Part shown: piece by piece, positions 25,945 through 33,972 of the stretch | Layout of the letters: every line of letters begins with the position of its first letter | Numbering within the stretch: the stretch's first letter is position 1 | Assembly (NCBI GenBank): GCA_018375675.1 | Contig: JAHACW010000001.1 | Location: forward strand, 62,001 to 126,000 | Reading direction: 5' to 3' | Length of the DNA stretch: 64,000 nt | Origin: Actinomyces sp. | GTDB taxonomy: Bacteria; Actinomycetota; Actinomycetes; Actinomycetales; Actinomycetaceae | The notes under the pieces: generated by a model | Told to the model about the DNA's origin: nothing | The model's input: only the letters and a program-made list of their open reading frames with translations | The model's database searches: none | Made by a program: the position numbers and the translations under genes

Positions 25945-27150
25945 TCATACCTCCAACTCGCCAGTCACCGCCGCCGTGATCAGTGCCGCCCGTCGTTCCT
26001 CCAACAACTGTCGAAGCGATTCTAGCGACTCTCCTACTGGATCCTGCTCTGCGATGTCAACGAAACGCCTTTCGATGGACTCTTGAACGGCCAGGTTCGG
26101 AACAGGCACGCGAATATCGGCCAAATCTTCCCAATACAGGCGCCATTGGGACGGTCGAATTCCTTTGGAGCGAATTCTGTATTCGCGAATCATCCTCGAA
26201 GAGCGGAGGATATGGTGAGCGAACTGGCTCGAAAAACGTATTGTGATGGGGCGAAGTACTTGATAGTCACCACTAACAATACCTTCGAAATCGGAGATTG
26301 CCACAGATCCTTGCCAAGCCTTCATTTTGTTGACGACAAGGTCGCCGACGGTGACTCTGCGGTAGTTCGAAAGGTCTTCAGGCGTCACATTATGGTTGTC
26401 TGAGCGGCTATTCTTGGGTATGATCCCATAATCGCGGTAGACGGACAGCACCTCTTCGTCACCATTTGCACGTTCATTCCGAGGCGCAAACAGGAACCGC
26501 AACTTCACCAGATCTGCTTCGATGCTTTCCATGATGACGTCAGCGAGTGCCACACGCCGTTCACTGAGCAACGCCGTGAGACGCTCTTGTACTGCGACGA
26601 GGGCGTCAATTTGCTCGAGTTCAGCATCGAGAAATTCAACTATGCGACGTTGACGCTCAATGGACGGCAGAATAAAAGGAAGTTGCCGTAATCCTTCCCA
26701 ACTTAGATTTGCCCGGACTCCGCCCTCGCTTAGATTGTTGAAGATGCGCCTGTTGTACAGATCCATGAAGTACCAGTAGGCATACTTAGGGAGTACGCGG
26801 CGGTCCGCTGTAAGAGCGATATAGGCCGGACTGACGAGCCCAAGATCTTCTGACAAGCCAACGCGGCTCGTGGACACATTCTGCAAATCAATTAATTTGA
26901 AGATCAGCTGTCCCGGTTTGATTAACTGATAGCCATCAAAGTTTTCGGGCTGAAGGCCATCTGTTGCCTCGCGCGAGCGAGGGAGTACGCCGTTCATCGT
27001 CAGCGACAACCGCTGATACTGCTCCGATTCACTCGGTCCGGGGACAACCTTGGACTTCTGAAACACATACCCAACCGGAATGATGTCATGTTCATAGTTT
27101 GGCTCGAGCACCCAGTCTGGCAAGCGCTCTCCGCGAAATTGCCGGCTCAA
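25945..27150 (-). CDS. hsdS: Type I restriction-modification specificity subunit S
   Basis: 401 residues with two target-recognition domains and two helical spacers. TRD1 spans about residues 10-165, ending in LRQLPFILPSIERQRRIVEFLD. A central coiled helix follows. TRD2 spans about 215-365, ending in LADIRVPVPNLAVQESIERRF, followed by the second spacer RQLLEERRAALITAAVTGELEV. The start is a TTG at 27150 overlapping the hsdM stop, but AAGGAGG lies seven bases upstream, so it is convincing. The two TRDs determine a bipartite recognition sequence that cannot be read from the protein. The TRD parts have lower GC than hsdM, typical of shuffled specificity domains. Confidence 0.92.
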   Translation of the reverse strand: MSRQFRGERLPDWVLEPNYEHDIIPVGYVFQKSKVVPGPSESEQYQRLSLTMNGVLPRSREATDGLQPENFDGYQLIKPGQLIFKLIDLQNVSTSRVGLSEDLGLVSPAYIALTADRRVLPKYAYWYFMDLYNRRIFNNLSEGGVRANLSWEGLRQLPFILPSIERQRRIVEFLDAELEQIDALVAVQERLTALLSERRVALADVIMESIEADLVKLRFLFAPRNERANGDEEVLSVYRDYGIIPKNSRSDNHNVTPEDLSNYRRVTVGDLVVNKMKAWQGSVAISDFEGIVSGDYQVLRPITIRFSSQFAHHILRSSRMIREYRIRSKGIRPSQWRLYWEDLADIRVPVPNLAVQESIERRFVDIAEQDPVGESLESLRQLLEERRAALITAAVTGELEV

Positions 27151-28928
27151 GCCCCAACCTCCTTAAGAAGCGCGAGCAGCTCCGTCGCAACCTCGCGCAG
27201 TTCCACGTCAATTTCATGAATCGATCGAGGCGGCGCATAGGAATAAAAGTATCGGCTGAATAGAATTTCGTAGCCGATCTTGGTCTTCTTCTTGTCAATC
27301 CAGGCATCATCAACGTATGGCAGCACCTCGCTGCGCATGTACGCATCGACGGTGGCTTCATAGCCGCCGATCCCGTCCGTATTGCCCGCGTAGGTGAATG
27401 GAACCTTCTCTGTGTCGCGGAGGTTGGAGTCTGCGACCGGCTTACCCCGTGAAGTCGTAATGATCTGGCCATCCTGGTCGCGTTGGGGTCGTTCAACGGT
27501 GATGGTCCAGTAGCCGAATTCCTCAACGGGGAGGATCTTGCAGTAGTCGGACTCCTCGTAGGCGCTGTAGATCTCAAGGATTTGGCGACGGTTGTCTTCC
27601 GAGAGTTCGCGTCCCTTGTCGCCGAGCTTCTTACGCATCTTGACGTAGAAGTTGGTAGCATCGATGAGTTGGACTTTACCCTGTCTCTCTTCGGGTTTGT
27701 TGTTGTCCAACACCCAGATATAGGTTGCAATCCCGGTGTTGTAGAACATGTCATTTGGCAGCGCGATGATGGAATCAACGAGGTCTGCCCCGAGCACCCA
27801 GCGCCGAATGTTGGAGGGACCTGACCCGGCTGCACCGTTGAACAAGGGCGAGCCGTTCATGACGATGGCCGCGCGTCCACCGCCTTTGATTTTGGGGCGC
27901 ATCTTTGCGATGAGGTGGCGCAGGAAGAGCATCTGGCCGTCCGAGACAGCCGGAGTGTTCTTCTTGGGCTCCTTTGCTCCTACGTAGAAGCGGGATGCCT
28001 CTCCCAGTTCCTTAAGCTCGGCGAGGACCGCAGCTTGGCTCTTCTTCCAGTCGTCGCCATAAGGAGGGTTGGAAAGGCAATAGTCAAAAGTCTGGCCGGG
28101 GAACCTGTCATCTGCGAGCGTATCTCCGAGCTGAATGTTGGAGGGATCGTGCCCCTTGATCAGCAGATCGGACTTGCAGACGGCGTAGGACTGGTCGTTT
28201 CGTTCCTGCCCGTACATACGTAGCTGAGCGTCGGGGTTGAGGCCAGGGTGTTCCGGGGTGCCGATGAGGTGTTCTTCTGCGATCGAGAGCATCCCACCTG
28301 TTCCCGCGGTGGGATCGTAAATCGATCGGACCGTACCTGGAACCGAGAGCGCGTCGTCGTCCCCCGCGAAGATCAGGTCGACCATGAGCCGGATTGCGTC
28401 GCGGGGTGTGAAGTACTCACCGGGCGACTCATTGGTGGACTCATTGAACGTGCGAATCAAATACTCGTAGAGGTCGCCCATCTCTGCGTTGGGGACCTTG
28501 TTCGGGTGCAGGTCTACGCGCGTGAACTTCTCGATGATGATGAAGAGCAGATCCTTCTCCGCCATCCTGGCAATCTGGTCGCCGAACTTGAACCGCTCGA
28601 AGACGTCGAGGTTGTCAGAGAATCCATCGACGTACTGCTTGAAGTTGGCCTCGAGCCCTGCGGGGTCACCGAGTAGCGTCTGCAGCGTCCACGGTGTCGT
28701 GTTGTAGAAAGACAAGCCGGTCTTGCGCTTGACCTGGGCGCTGAGTAGTTCAGGTTTGTCAGCAAAGGCTCGGACAAGCCCAGCCAGGTCCTCCCGATGG
28801 TCTTCGAGTACACAGTCGAGCCGGCGCAAAATGGTCATCGGCAGGACGACATCACCGTACTCGTGCGGCTTGTAATCGCCTCGGAGCTGGTCGGCGATGC
28901 CCCAAATGAAGGGTCCAAGGTTACTCAT
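27147..28928 (-). CDS. hsdM: Type I restriction-modification methyltransferase subunit M
   Basis: 593 residues. N-terminal HsdM helical domain (RGDYKPHEYGDVVLPMTILRRLD region), then the N6-adenine methyltransferase core. SAM motif I is DPTAGTGGMLSIA (about residues 215-228) and catalytic motif IV is NPPYGDDW (about 292-299). GGRAAIVMNGSPLFNG follows, as in HsdM. The C-terminal part is extended compared with EcoKI HsdM (529). It methylates adenine within the HsdS-defined site. ATG 28928 overlaps the XRE gene stop (ATGA), so expression is coupled to that regulator. Confidence 0.93.
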   Translation of the reverse strand: MSNLGPFIWGIADQLRGDYKPHEYGDVVLPMTILRRLDCVLEDHREDLAGLVRAFADKPELLSAQVKRKTGLSFYNTTPWTLQTLLGDPAGLEANFKQYVDGFSDNLDVFERFKFGDQIARMAEKDLLFIIIEKFTRVDLHPNKVPNAEMGDLYEYLIRTFNESTNESPGEYFTPRDAIRLMVDLIFAGDDDALSVPGTVRSIYDPTAGTGGMLSIAEEHLIGTPEHPGLNPDAQLRMYGQERNDQSYAVCKSDLLIKGHDPSNIQLGDTLADDRFPGQTFDYCLSNPPYGDDWKKSQAAVLAELKELGEASRFYVGAKEPKKNTPAVSDGQMLFLRHLIAKMRPKIKGGGRAAIVMNGSPLFNGAAGSGPSNIRRWVLGADLVDSIIALPNDMFYNTGIATYIWVLDNNKPEERQGKVQLIDATNFYVKMRKKLGDKGRELSEDNRRQILEIYSAYEESDYCKILPVEEFGYWTITVERPQRDQDGQIITTSRGKPVADSNLRDTEKVPFTYAGNTDGIGGYEATVDAYMRSEVLPYVDDAWIDKKKTKIGYEILFSRYFYSYAPPRSIHEIDVELREVATELLALLKEVGA

Positions 28929-29152
28929 GCCGGCATTTCCTCATTTGCTGTTTCTGGCACTATTTCAACGATATCTTCAAGATTGTACTGCAGAGTTTGG
29001 CAGATCCGCAGCAGTACGTTGGTGGTGACGTTGCCGTCTTTGCTGAGCTTGCCGATGGTTGCTGGGGATAGTCCTGTGTCCCGGCGGAGGTCTTCGCGGG
29101 TCATGTAGCGGTCAATGAGGAGTTTCCACAGCGGTTTGAAGGTGATACGCAT
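28925..29152 (-). CDS. XRE-type helix-turn-helix regulator of the RM operon
   Basis: 75 residues, a single helix-turn-helix domain: LLIDRYMTREDLRRDTGLSP, then ATIGKLSKDGNVTTNVLLRIC is the XRE/Cro-C1 pattern with the YozG-like short architecture. First intact gene of the type I operon, overlapping hsdM by four bases. Small XRE proteins commonly time restriction gene expression after entry into a new host. Two bases upstream lies the truncated DUF2326-like fragment, so the operon's original promoter may have been upstream of that now broken gene. Confidence 0.85.
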   Translation of the reverse strand: MRITFKPLWKLLIDRYMTREDLRRDTGLSPATIGKLSKDGNVTTNVLLRICQTLQYNLEDIVEIVPETANEEMPA

Positions 29153-29154
29153 GG

Positions 29155-29428
29155 TTAGTTACCTTCCTCGGTGGTCTCTGTGTTCCAGGTGAAGCCGTAG
29201 AGGGCTTCATGGCCGTCGCCGAGGCGGATGACACGCGTCGCTTCGACGAGTTCCTCGGCTTGCGGGCCATACGCCTTTGTCTCATCGAATGAGAAGAAGA
29301 TCTGTTTGGGTTCACCTGCGCCACTCGTTAGTTCCTCCGCACGCATGTATGCACCTAACAGCGCGCGTACGGGTGCGTGTCCGACGAGTTTGATGATGTC
29401 TGAGTCGTGGATGAGGAACGGCAGCGAA
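29155..29428 (-). pseudogene. C-terminal fragment of a DUF2326-like (SMC/Rad50-type) ATPase
   Basis: The last about 90 codons of this minus-strand frame encode SLPFLIHDSDIIKLVG, IFFSFDETKAYG and a terminal LYGFTWNTE. This pattern (FLIHDS, then K-Q-I-F-xx-FD, then LFGxxW) resembles the C-terminal end of DUF2326/YydD ATPases. Upstream of about 29428 the frame runs antisense into kinase sequence, so the ATPase head and coiled coil are missing. An ORF from 29475 is formally open, but its first 17 residues are only the complement of the kinase remnant. Assignment to DUF2326 is from remembered motifs. Confidence 0.5.
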
Positions 29429-29872
29429 CACATCCACGAGCTCTCCGGAAAGCCAGCCGGCGTCACCCCCACCATCTACAAGATGGCCCAGGTCAAGGAG
29501 CACGAACCCGAGATCTTCGCTGACGCCTACAAGGTGATGGATGTTCACGGCTACGTCACCTGGATGCTCACCGGACTACGCGCAATGGGTGGCGGCACGC
29601 GCTCCTTCCTGTGGCGCCAGATCATGGCGGACACGACCGCCCTGCCCATCACCGTGTGCACTCAGGACGAGATCTCCCCGCTCGGTGCGGCGGTCCTCGC
29701 CATGGCCTCGACGGGCGTCTACGGCGAGCATGACGTCGCGGCCACCGCAAAGAAGATGGCGCAATACGGCGAAACAATCGAACCCGACATAGAGAAGCAC
29801 GAGCAGTACTCCGACGTCGCCAAGGTCCAGCGCAAGCTCTACCCGAAGCTAAAGGACGTCTTCGAGGGGTAA
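29429..29872 (+). pseudogene. FGGY-family (xylulokinase-like) kinase remnant with internal deletion
   Basis: The translation begins mid-protein with HIHELSGKPAGVTPTIYKMA and HGYVTWMLTG, sequence normally near residues 110-165 of an FGGY kinase. It then jumps directly to LRAMGGGTRSFLWRQIMAD and ISPLGAAVLAMASTGVYG, the C-terminal ATP-binding region. The fusion point is near 29571 and removes roughly 240 residues in frame. The N terminus is also missing, replaced at about 29428 by the restriction island. The C terminus is normal and ends at 29872. The gene cannot encode an active kinase. It may once have belonged with the sugar ABC system at 14-21 kb. Confidence 0.8.
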
Positions 29873-29883
29873 GCGACTCTTGG

Positions 29884-29924
29884 TGGGGTCGGCGATGACC
29901 GAAAACTCGGCGTCGCCGACCCCA
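29884..29924. terminator. Bidirectional stem-loop
   Basis: A perfect 12-bp stem TGGGGTCGGCGA (29884-29895) with 29913-29924, between the kinase remnant and the convergent hypothetical gene. Confidence 0.7.
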
Positions 29925-29931
29925 CAGACGG

Positions 29932-30633
29932 TCAGTGACGGGTCTTGGCGTCCTTCGCTTCTTTTTCGAACCCGACCTGCCAAAACCCCATATCGAGCAG
30001 CTTCATCTGCGGATAGGTCAGGTCCTCGGTCTGCATTCCACGCCGCGCTTCCTCGAGGCGGTCGTTGTGGGCCTCGTAGAAGTCCGCGAGTTCGTCGAGA
30101 GATTTCTCTTGATAAGTGTCCTTTTCTAAGCCTAAATACTTCGCTCCGATACCGAAGAATCTGTCATACGCGGGCACACAGCCGAGCGTTCCCAGGAGGA
30201 TTTTCGTGATGAGGACCTGTGACACCGGGGTCTCGACCTCACGCCCTGCGACCTGTTCACGGATCGGATGAAAATGGCGGGCGATGTATTTGTACAGCTC
30301 CGTGACCTGCGTCCGAACGTCACTGTTTCGCAAATCCACGCACGCGAGCCCAAACAGGCGGTCGTATTCGGGCTTGAGGATCTCCTCGACGATGGGCGTG
30401 TGCACCTTGTAGTCCTTGTGAAAGATGAAGCACGAGCCCCGATACATTCCCCAGCTCGCCAGGTAGAAAGCGAGGTGCAGGCTCAAATAGTCGTAGTCCG
30501 GGGACGAATCGGTCCGCGCATCTCGAAAGACGCGATAGCAATGCTCCCACGATCGGGAGCGCCCATTCTCATTCGCGCGCGCGTCATCGTAGAAAGTCTG
30601 CGCAGCACTAATCAACTCATCGATGGCTTCCAT
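29932..30633 (-). CDS. Conserved-looking hypothetical protein
   Basis: 233 residues, no signal peptide or membrane segment, and no domain I can name. It is rich in aromatic and charged residues, with a notable YLSLHLAFYLASWGMYRGS stretch near residues 50-67 followed by FIFHKDYKVHTPIVEEI. A KYIARHFHPIREQVAG region in the middle and a charged C-terminal tail complete it. I recall similar YLASWGMYRGSS proteins in assorted anaerobes and oral bacteria, which suggests a widespread family of unknown function. Codon use and GC fit the host less well than the replication genes. It is single and convergent with the kinase remnant. Confidence 0.7.
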   Translation of the reverse strand: MEAIDELISAAQTFYDDARANENGRSRSWEHCYRVFRDARTDSSPDYDYLSLHLAFYLASWGMYRGSCFIFHKDYKVHTPIVEEILKPEYDRLFGLACVDLRNSDVRTQVTELYKYIARHFHPIREQVAGREVETPVSQVLITKILLGTLGCVPAYDRFFGIGAKYLGLEKDTYQEKSLDELADFYEAHNDRLEEARRGMQTEDLTYPQMKLLDMGFWQVGFEKEAKDAKTRH

Positions 30634-31047
30634 ACTTTTCTCCTTGTGTCTCCACGGAAAGCCTCTCTTCCTCGAGAGCTCTCGTTGTTTCAGCGGTTCC
30701 TATGCGCGCGGATTCGGATGCGAGAGGTCGACCGCCAGATTGGGCAGCCACGCGACCGGGTTCCCCATGCCTCGTTATTCCTCATGCCTCGCCGAGCAAC
30801 ACCGCTTCATTTCTCGATAACCATATCGCACGGAGCCGCCACAACGCAGCCATTTGGAAGACTGCAACTCAGCATCGTCAGTGCCTGGCAATCCGGGATC
30901 ACTCTCGTACCCGCATCTCCCGGCGAGGCCGGGGCCGGGCATGCACATCCGTGCGGTTACTGGAATACGAGTGGGAGGATTTGCGTGATGGTTGCGCAGC
31001 ATTCTTAGTTTTTCGTGTCGGTTCTGCGCGTACCCTGATGAGAAAGG
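30634..31047. other. Intergenic region without a recognised gene
   Basis: About 410 bases between divergent genes. The frame of the next gene is open through part of it, but there is no plausible start with family-like sequence. No operator or RNA was recognised. It contains one near-copy (30923 onward) of the CGAGGCCGGGG oligomer noted elsewhere. Confidence 0.5.
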
Positions 31048-31073
31048 ACGCGCCCCCAACGGTGGGGGCGCGT
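31048..31073 (+). terminator. GC-rich hairpin in the leader of the DUF6318-like gene
   Basis: An 11-bp perfect stem ACGCGCCCCCA (31048-31058) with 31063-31073 and loop ACGG, ending 33 bases before the start codon. It has no T-tract, so it could be a leader structure rather than a terminator. Confidence 0.4.
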
Positions 31074-31106
31074 CGGAGGACACCTCACCGTGGAGGCACA
31101 CACACC

Positions 31107-31904
31107 ATGAAGGTCCCACCCCTATCCGAGCGACCCGTCACCGAGGAAGACGAGCAAGACTTCCCCACCCCGCCAGCGCGCCGCAAGAAGCGCGCTCTGG
31201 CTGCCAGGAGAGCAGCACTACGCCCGTGGGCAATGGGAATCGGGCTCACCGTACTGGTTGCTGTGGCAGCTGTTGGTGCCTACACGCTGGGCGCGAGCAT
31301 TAGCTCGTGGAACGATCGCCCCAGCACCGCGGCAACACCCACCGTGCACCCAGCACCCATGCCGTCAGCATCGAGCGAACCTCCGATGTCAGGTGGATAT
31401 GCAATCGGCCCCGACGGCGTCCTCGTGCGTCCCGCCGAGTTCGCGGCAGACACCTACACCAAGCCCGAACTACCCGAAGAAGCCAAGGAAAACAACGAAC
31501 GAGGCGCCGAAGCTGCAGCAGAGCACTACCTGGCCCTAATGGTCTACGCATGGAACACCGGAGACACACAACCATTCGTGGACATGTCTAATGAAACTGA
31601 CGACTTTCATCAGAATATCGTCACCGATATTAGAAATGTATACGCGCACGGCTGGTCGTACGATAATAAGTCGAAAATCGTGCACATTTTGCAAGTGAAT
31701 CCGATAGATCCGAATGGAAGTAGTGTTCCACCAAATACAATTTCGGTTGCCTTCCTAACCAAGTCCTCAGACGGAATCACCTGTAGGGGACAGAAAGTAA
31801 ATACAAGTAGTTCAGAATACGAAACAGTTCTTACATTACTTTTGACATGGCACGACGGTAAATGGATAGTCACGCAAGGAACCGCGGTGAATCCAGATGC
31901 GTAA
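31107..31904 (+). CDS. DUF6318-like membrane-anchored protein
   Basis: 265 residues from ATG 31107 (GGAGG at 31092-31095 region); longer upstream frames are not supported. A basic cytosolic N terminus (PARRKKRALAARRAALRPW) precedes one membrane segment (MGIGLTVLVAVAAVGAYTLGA, about residues 43-63). A Pro/Ser/Thr linker follows, then an extracellular domain with EHYLALMVYAWNTGDTQPF and LLTWHDGKWIV, the SnoaL-like pattern of DUF6318. The last third (31580 on) is markedly AT-rich compared with the N-terminal part. It overlaps the next gene by eight bases, so the two products probably act together at the cell surface. Confidence 0.65.
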   Translation: MKVPPLSERPVTEEDEQDFPTPPARRKKRALAARRAALRPWAMGIGLTVLVAVAAVGAYTLGASISSWNDRPSTAATPTVHPAPMPSASSEPPMSGGYAIGPDGVLVRPAEFAADTYTKPELPEEAKENNERGAEAAAEHYLALMVYAWNTGDTQPFVDMSNETDDFHQNIVTDIRNVYAHGWSYDNKSKIVHILQVNPIDPNGSSVPPNTISVAFLTKSSDGITCRGQKVNTSSSEYETVLTLLLTWHDGKWIVTQGTAVNPDA

Positions 31905-32835
31905 GTTAAAACTGATAACTCTCATTCCGGCATTACTACTACTTATTGGCTCGATAAGCTGCCTAATCCCCGGTGTCGCCTACGCGGAAGAAGAACAGCC
32001 TACTGAACCCCCTCACTTCCGCAGTTCAGGAACCGGCCCCGATGTAAAGGTGGAAGCAAGTAAGGCAGCGAAGGAAGCAAAAAAGTATCGAGGTACTGAC
32101 AACTCAACTCCAGAAGACGACAAGAGTCGACTCACAGCTGAAGGCGCAGCAACTCCAGAGGCACAACCCTACTGGAATTGGGCAAGGTGCGCGTCAGTAT
32201 CCATTGCAACTGCTCCCAATGATGGGCACGTCTCAGACGAAGACTGCTCACTGCCATTTGACCTCGTCACAGGGACCGTCACGCGAGACCCCGCACAACT
32301 GCCCACAACTCGCGACCTTCTCCTTGCGGCGGCAACAATTATCCACGCCGACGGTGCGGGCCTTCACAAGCGGCCCGAAGGTGTGTCGTACACGAACAAG
32401 TACATTCCCACGCTCGTTGCCGCCACGCATCCCACGCAGACCCACACCGTCACGCTGTTGGGCCACGACATCACCATCACTCTGACGGCCACGTCCTACA
32501 CGTGGAGCTGGGGGGATGGAACCCCGGACCTGACCACGACCTCGCCGGGAATGCCCTGGCAAGAAGGCATGGACCCCAACACCGACCCCGCCCTGATCCG
32601 CCACTACTACAAGGCTCCCAACGGGTGGAAGTCCTTCCTGGATGGCCCATACCCCTATGCCACGCGCACCATCACACTCACCACCACGTGGGCGGGCACG
32701 GCCACCAACCCCTTCACCGGCGACACCCAGACCATCAACGGCCTGGTCACCACCACCGAAACAACCGGCCCGTTCCCCCTCGGTCAACTCATCGTCAACA
32801 ACACCGACACCTCAGAAGAAAAACAAGGCCACTAA
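31897..32835 (+). CDS. Secreted PKD-like protein
   Basis: 312 residues. Signal peptide MRKLKLITLIPALLLLIGSI plus cleavage after AYA (about residue 30). A charged linker (to about residue 90) precedes a Cys-containing segment (WARCASVS...DEDCSLP). A C-terminal domain has TSYTWSWGDGTPD and TITLTTTW AGTATNP-type strands, as in PKD beta-sandwich domains. No sortase motif or C-terminal anchor is visible, so it is probably released or held by its partner. The first third is AT-rich and the rest GC-rich. Pairs of a membrane DUF6318-like protein and a PKD-like secreted protein appear recurrent in Actinomyces relatives (recollection, not checked). Confidence 0.65.
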   Translation: MRKLKLITLIPALLLLIGSISCLIPGVAYAEEEQPTEPPHFRSSGTGPDVKVEASKAAKEAKKYRGTDNSTPEDDKSRLTAEGAATPEAQPYWNWARCASVSIATAPNDGHVSDEDCSLPFDLVTGTVTRDPAQLPTTRDLLLAAATIIHADGAGLHKRPEGVSYTNKYIPTLVAATHPTQTHTVTLLGHDITITLTATSYTWSWGDGTPDLTTTSPGMPWQEGMDPNTDPALIRHYYKAPNGWKSFLDGPYPYATRTITLTTTWAGTATNPFTGDTQTINGLVTTTETTGPFPLGQLIVNNTDTSEEKQGH

Positions 32836-32838
32836 ACA

Positions 32839-32880
32839 CGCTGAGGCCCCAGCCCACCATCGTGGGCTGGGGCCTCAGCG
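32839..32880 (+). terminator. Strong stem-loop after the secreted-protein pair
   Basis: A perfect 18-bp stem (32839-32856 with 32863-32880), loop CCATCG-like, immediately followed by a parS site. Confidence 0.75.
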
Positions 32881-32884
32881 TCAG

Positions 32885-32900
32885 TGTTTCACGTGAAACA
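32885..32900. promoter_or_regulatory. parS: parS site 1 (ParB-binding)
   Basis: TGTTTCACGTGAAACA, a perfect 16-bp match to the bacterial parS consensus. It is the outermost copy, about 15 kb from parB and 23 kb from oriC, placed between a terminator and the metal transporter operon. Confidence 0.93.
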
Positions 32901-33057
32901 ATCACCGACGATCCGCACGATCAGAAGCGAAACGGTACTCGTATAGACGGGACTACGGTCACCCACACCGGCTCACGCTCACGAACACACACGAACGCAC
33001 CCGGACACGGGTGCCCCTCAAGCAAGATGAACCCGCAGGCGCCACGCGCTCAAGCTG

Positions 33058-33972
33058 TCACCCCCGCCTCTCGCGCAGGCTCCGCGCGAGGAGGCCGTGC
33101 CTCGGCGCGAAGACCCAGGCGAGCACGAAGCACGCGGTGAGCACCAGGACGATCGTTGCTCCCGTGGGCACGTCCAGCGCCCACGACAGGTACAGGCCCA
33201 CCAGGCCCCCGGAGGCGCCGAGCGCGGGCGACAGGATCATCATGGTCCCCAGGCGGTCGCACAGGAGCCGCGCGGTGGCCGCGGGGGTGACGAGCAGGGC
33301 CAGCACCAGGACGTTGCCGATCGTCTGCACCGAGATCACGACAGCCAGGGCCACGGCGACGTACAGGGAAAGATCAGCCAGCAGCACGTGCACGCCCGCC
33401 GCCCGGGCGCTCTCGCGGTCCAGGGTCACCGCGACGATGGGCCGGTGCGCCAGGAACAGCATGAGCAGCACGAACAACGCGCCAGCCAGCACCACGGGCA
33501 CATCCGACGCCGGAATACCGGTGATCGACCCGAACAGAAAGTCCTGCAGGCTCCCCGCGTACCCGGGCGCCCGCGCGATGATCGCGACGCCCAGCGCAAA
33601 CGCGCCAACGAAGAGCACGCCGATGACGGAGTCCTCCTTGAGTCGCCGATTCTGCGCCAACAAGGCCACAAGCACGGCGGTCACGACGCCCGCGAGCGCG
33701 CCGCCCAGCACCAGGGATCCGCTGCACACGAAGGCGATCGCCAGGCCGGGGAACACGGAGTGCGCGACGGCGTCGCCAATGAACGCCATGCCGCGCAGGA
33801 CGACGTGCACGCCGACGCTGCCACACACGAGCGCGGCGACGACCGCGATGAGCAGCGCGCGCGGCAGGAACGCCAACGCGGGATTCGTCAGGTCGCGGAA
33901 GAAGTCGTAGGGGCTCAGGAAGTCCGCCGCCGGGGCGAGGGCACGTCCGGCCGCGTGGATCACGGTGCTCAT
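33058..33972 (-). CDS. Anchored-repeat-type metal ABC transporter permease
   Basis: 304 residues from ATG 33972, which overlaps the ATPase stop (ATGA); the open frame beyond is not coding. ZnuB/MntB-type (ABC-3) permease with about eight to nine membrane segments: VVLRGMAFIGDAVAHSVFPG is the conserved cytoplasmic loop motif and LLVTPAATARLLCDR is the family C-terminal signature. It imports Zn2+ or Mn2+ delivered by the binding protein at 35992-37680. Last gene of the five-gene operon. Confidence 0.88.
   Translation of the reverse strand: MSTVIHAAGRALAPAADFLSPYDFFRDLTNPALAFLPRALLIAVVAALVCGSVGVHVVLRGMAFIGDAVAHSVFPGLAIAFVCSGSLVLGGALAGVVTAVLVALLAQNRRLKEDSVIGVLFVGAFALGVAIIARAPGYAGSLQDFLFGSITGIPASDVPVVLAGALFVLLMLFLAHRPIVAVTLDRESARAAGVHVLLADLSLYVAVALAVVISVQTIGNVLVLALLVTPAATARLLCDRLGTMMILSPALGASGGLVGLYLSWALDVPTGATIVLVLTACFVLAWVFAPRHGLLARSLRERRG

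Noticed and set aside
22804..29152. Alternative reading of the RM operon as a BREX or DISARM system
   Set aside because: Only HsdR, HsdM, HsdS and a small XRE protein are present; no PglZ, BrxC or DrmA/B-like genes.
30702..31106. Upstream extension of the DUF6318-like gene
   Set aside because: The translation lacks family-like sequence and the ATG at 31107 has a ribosome site followed by a normal membrane-anchored protein.
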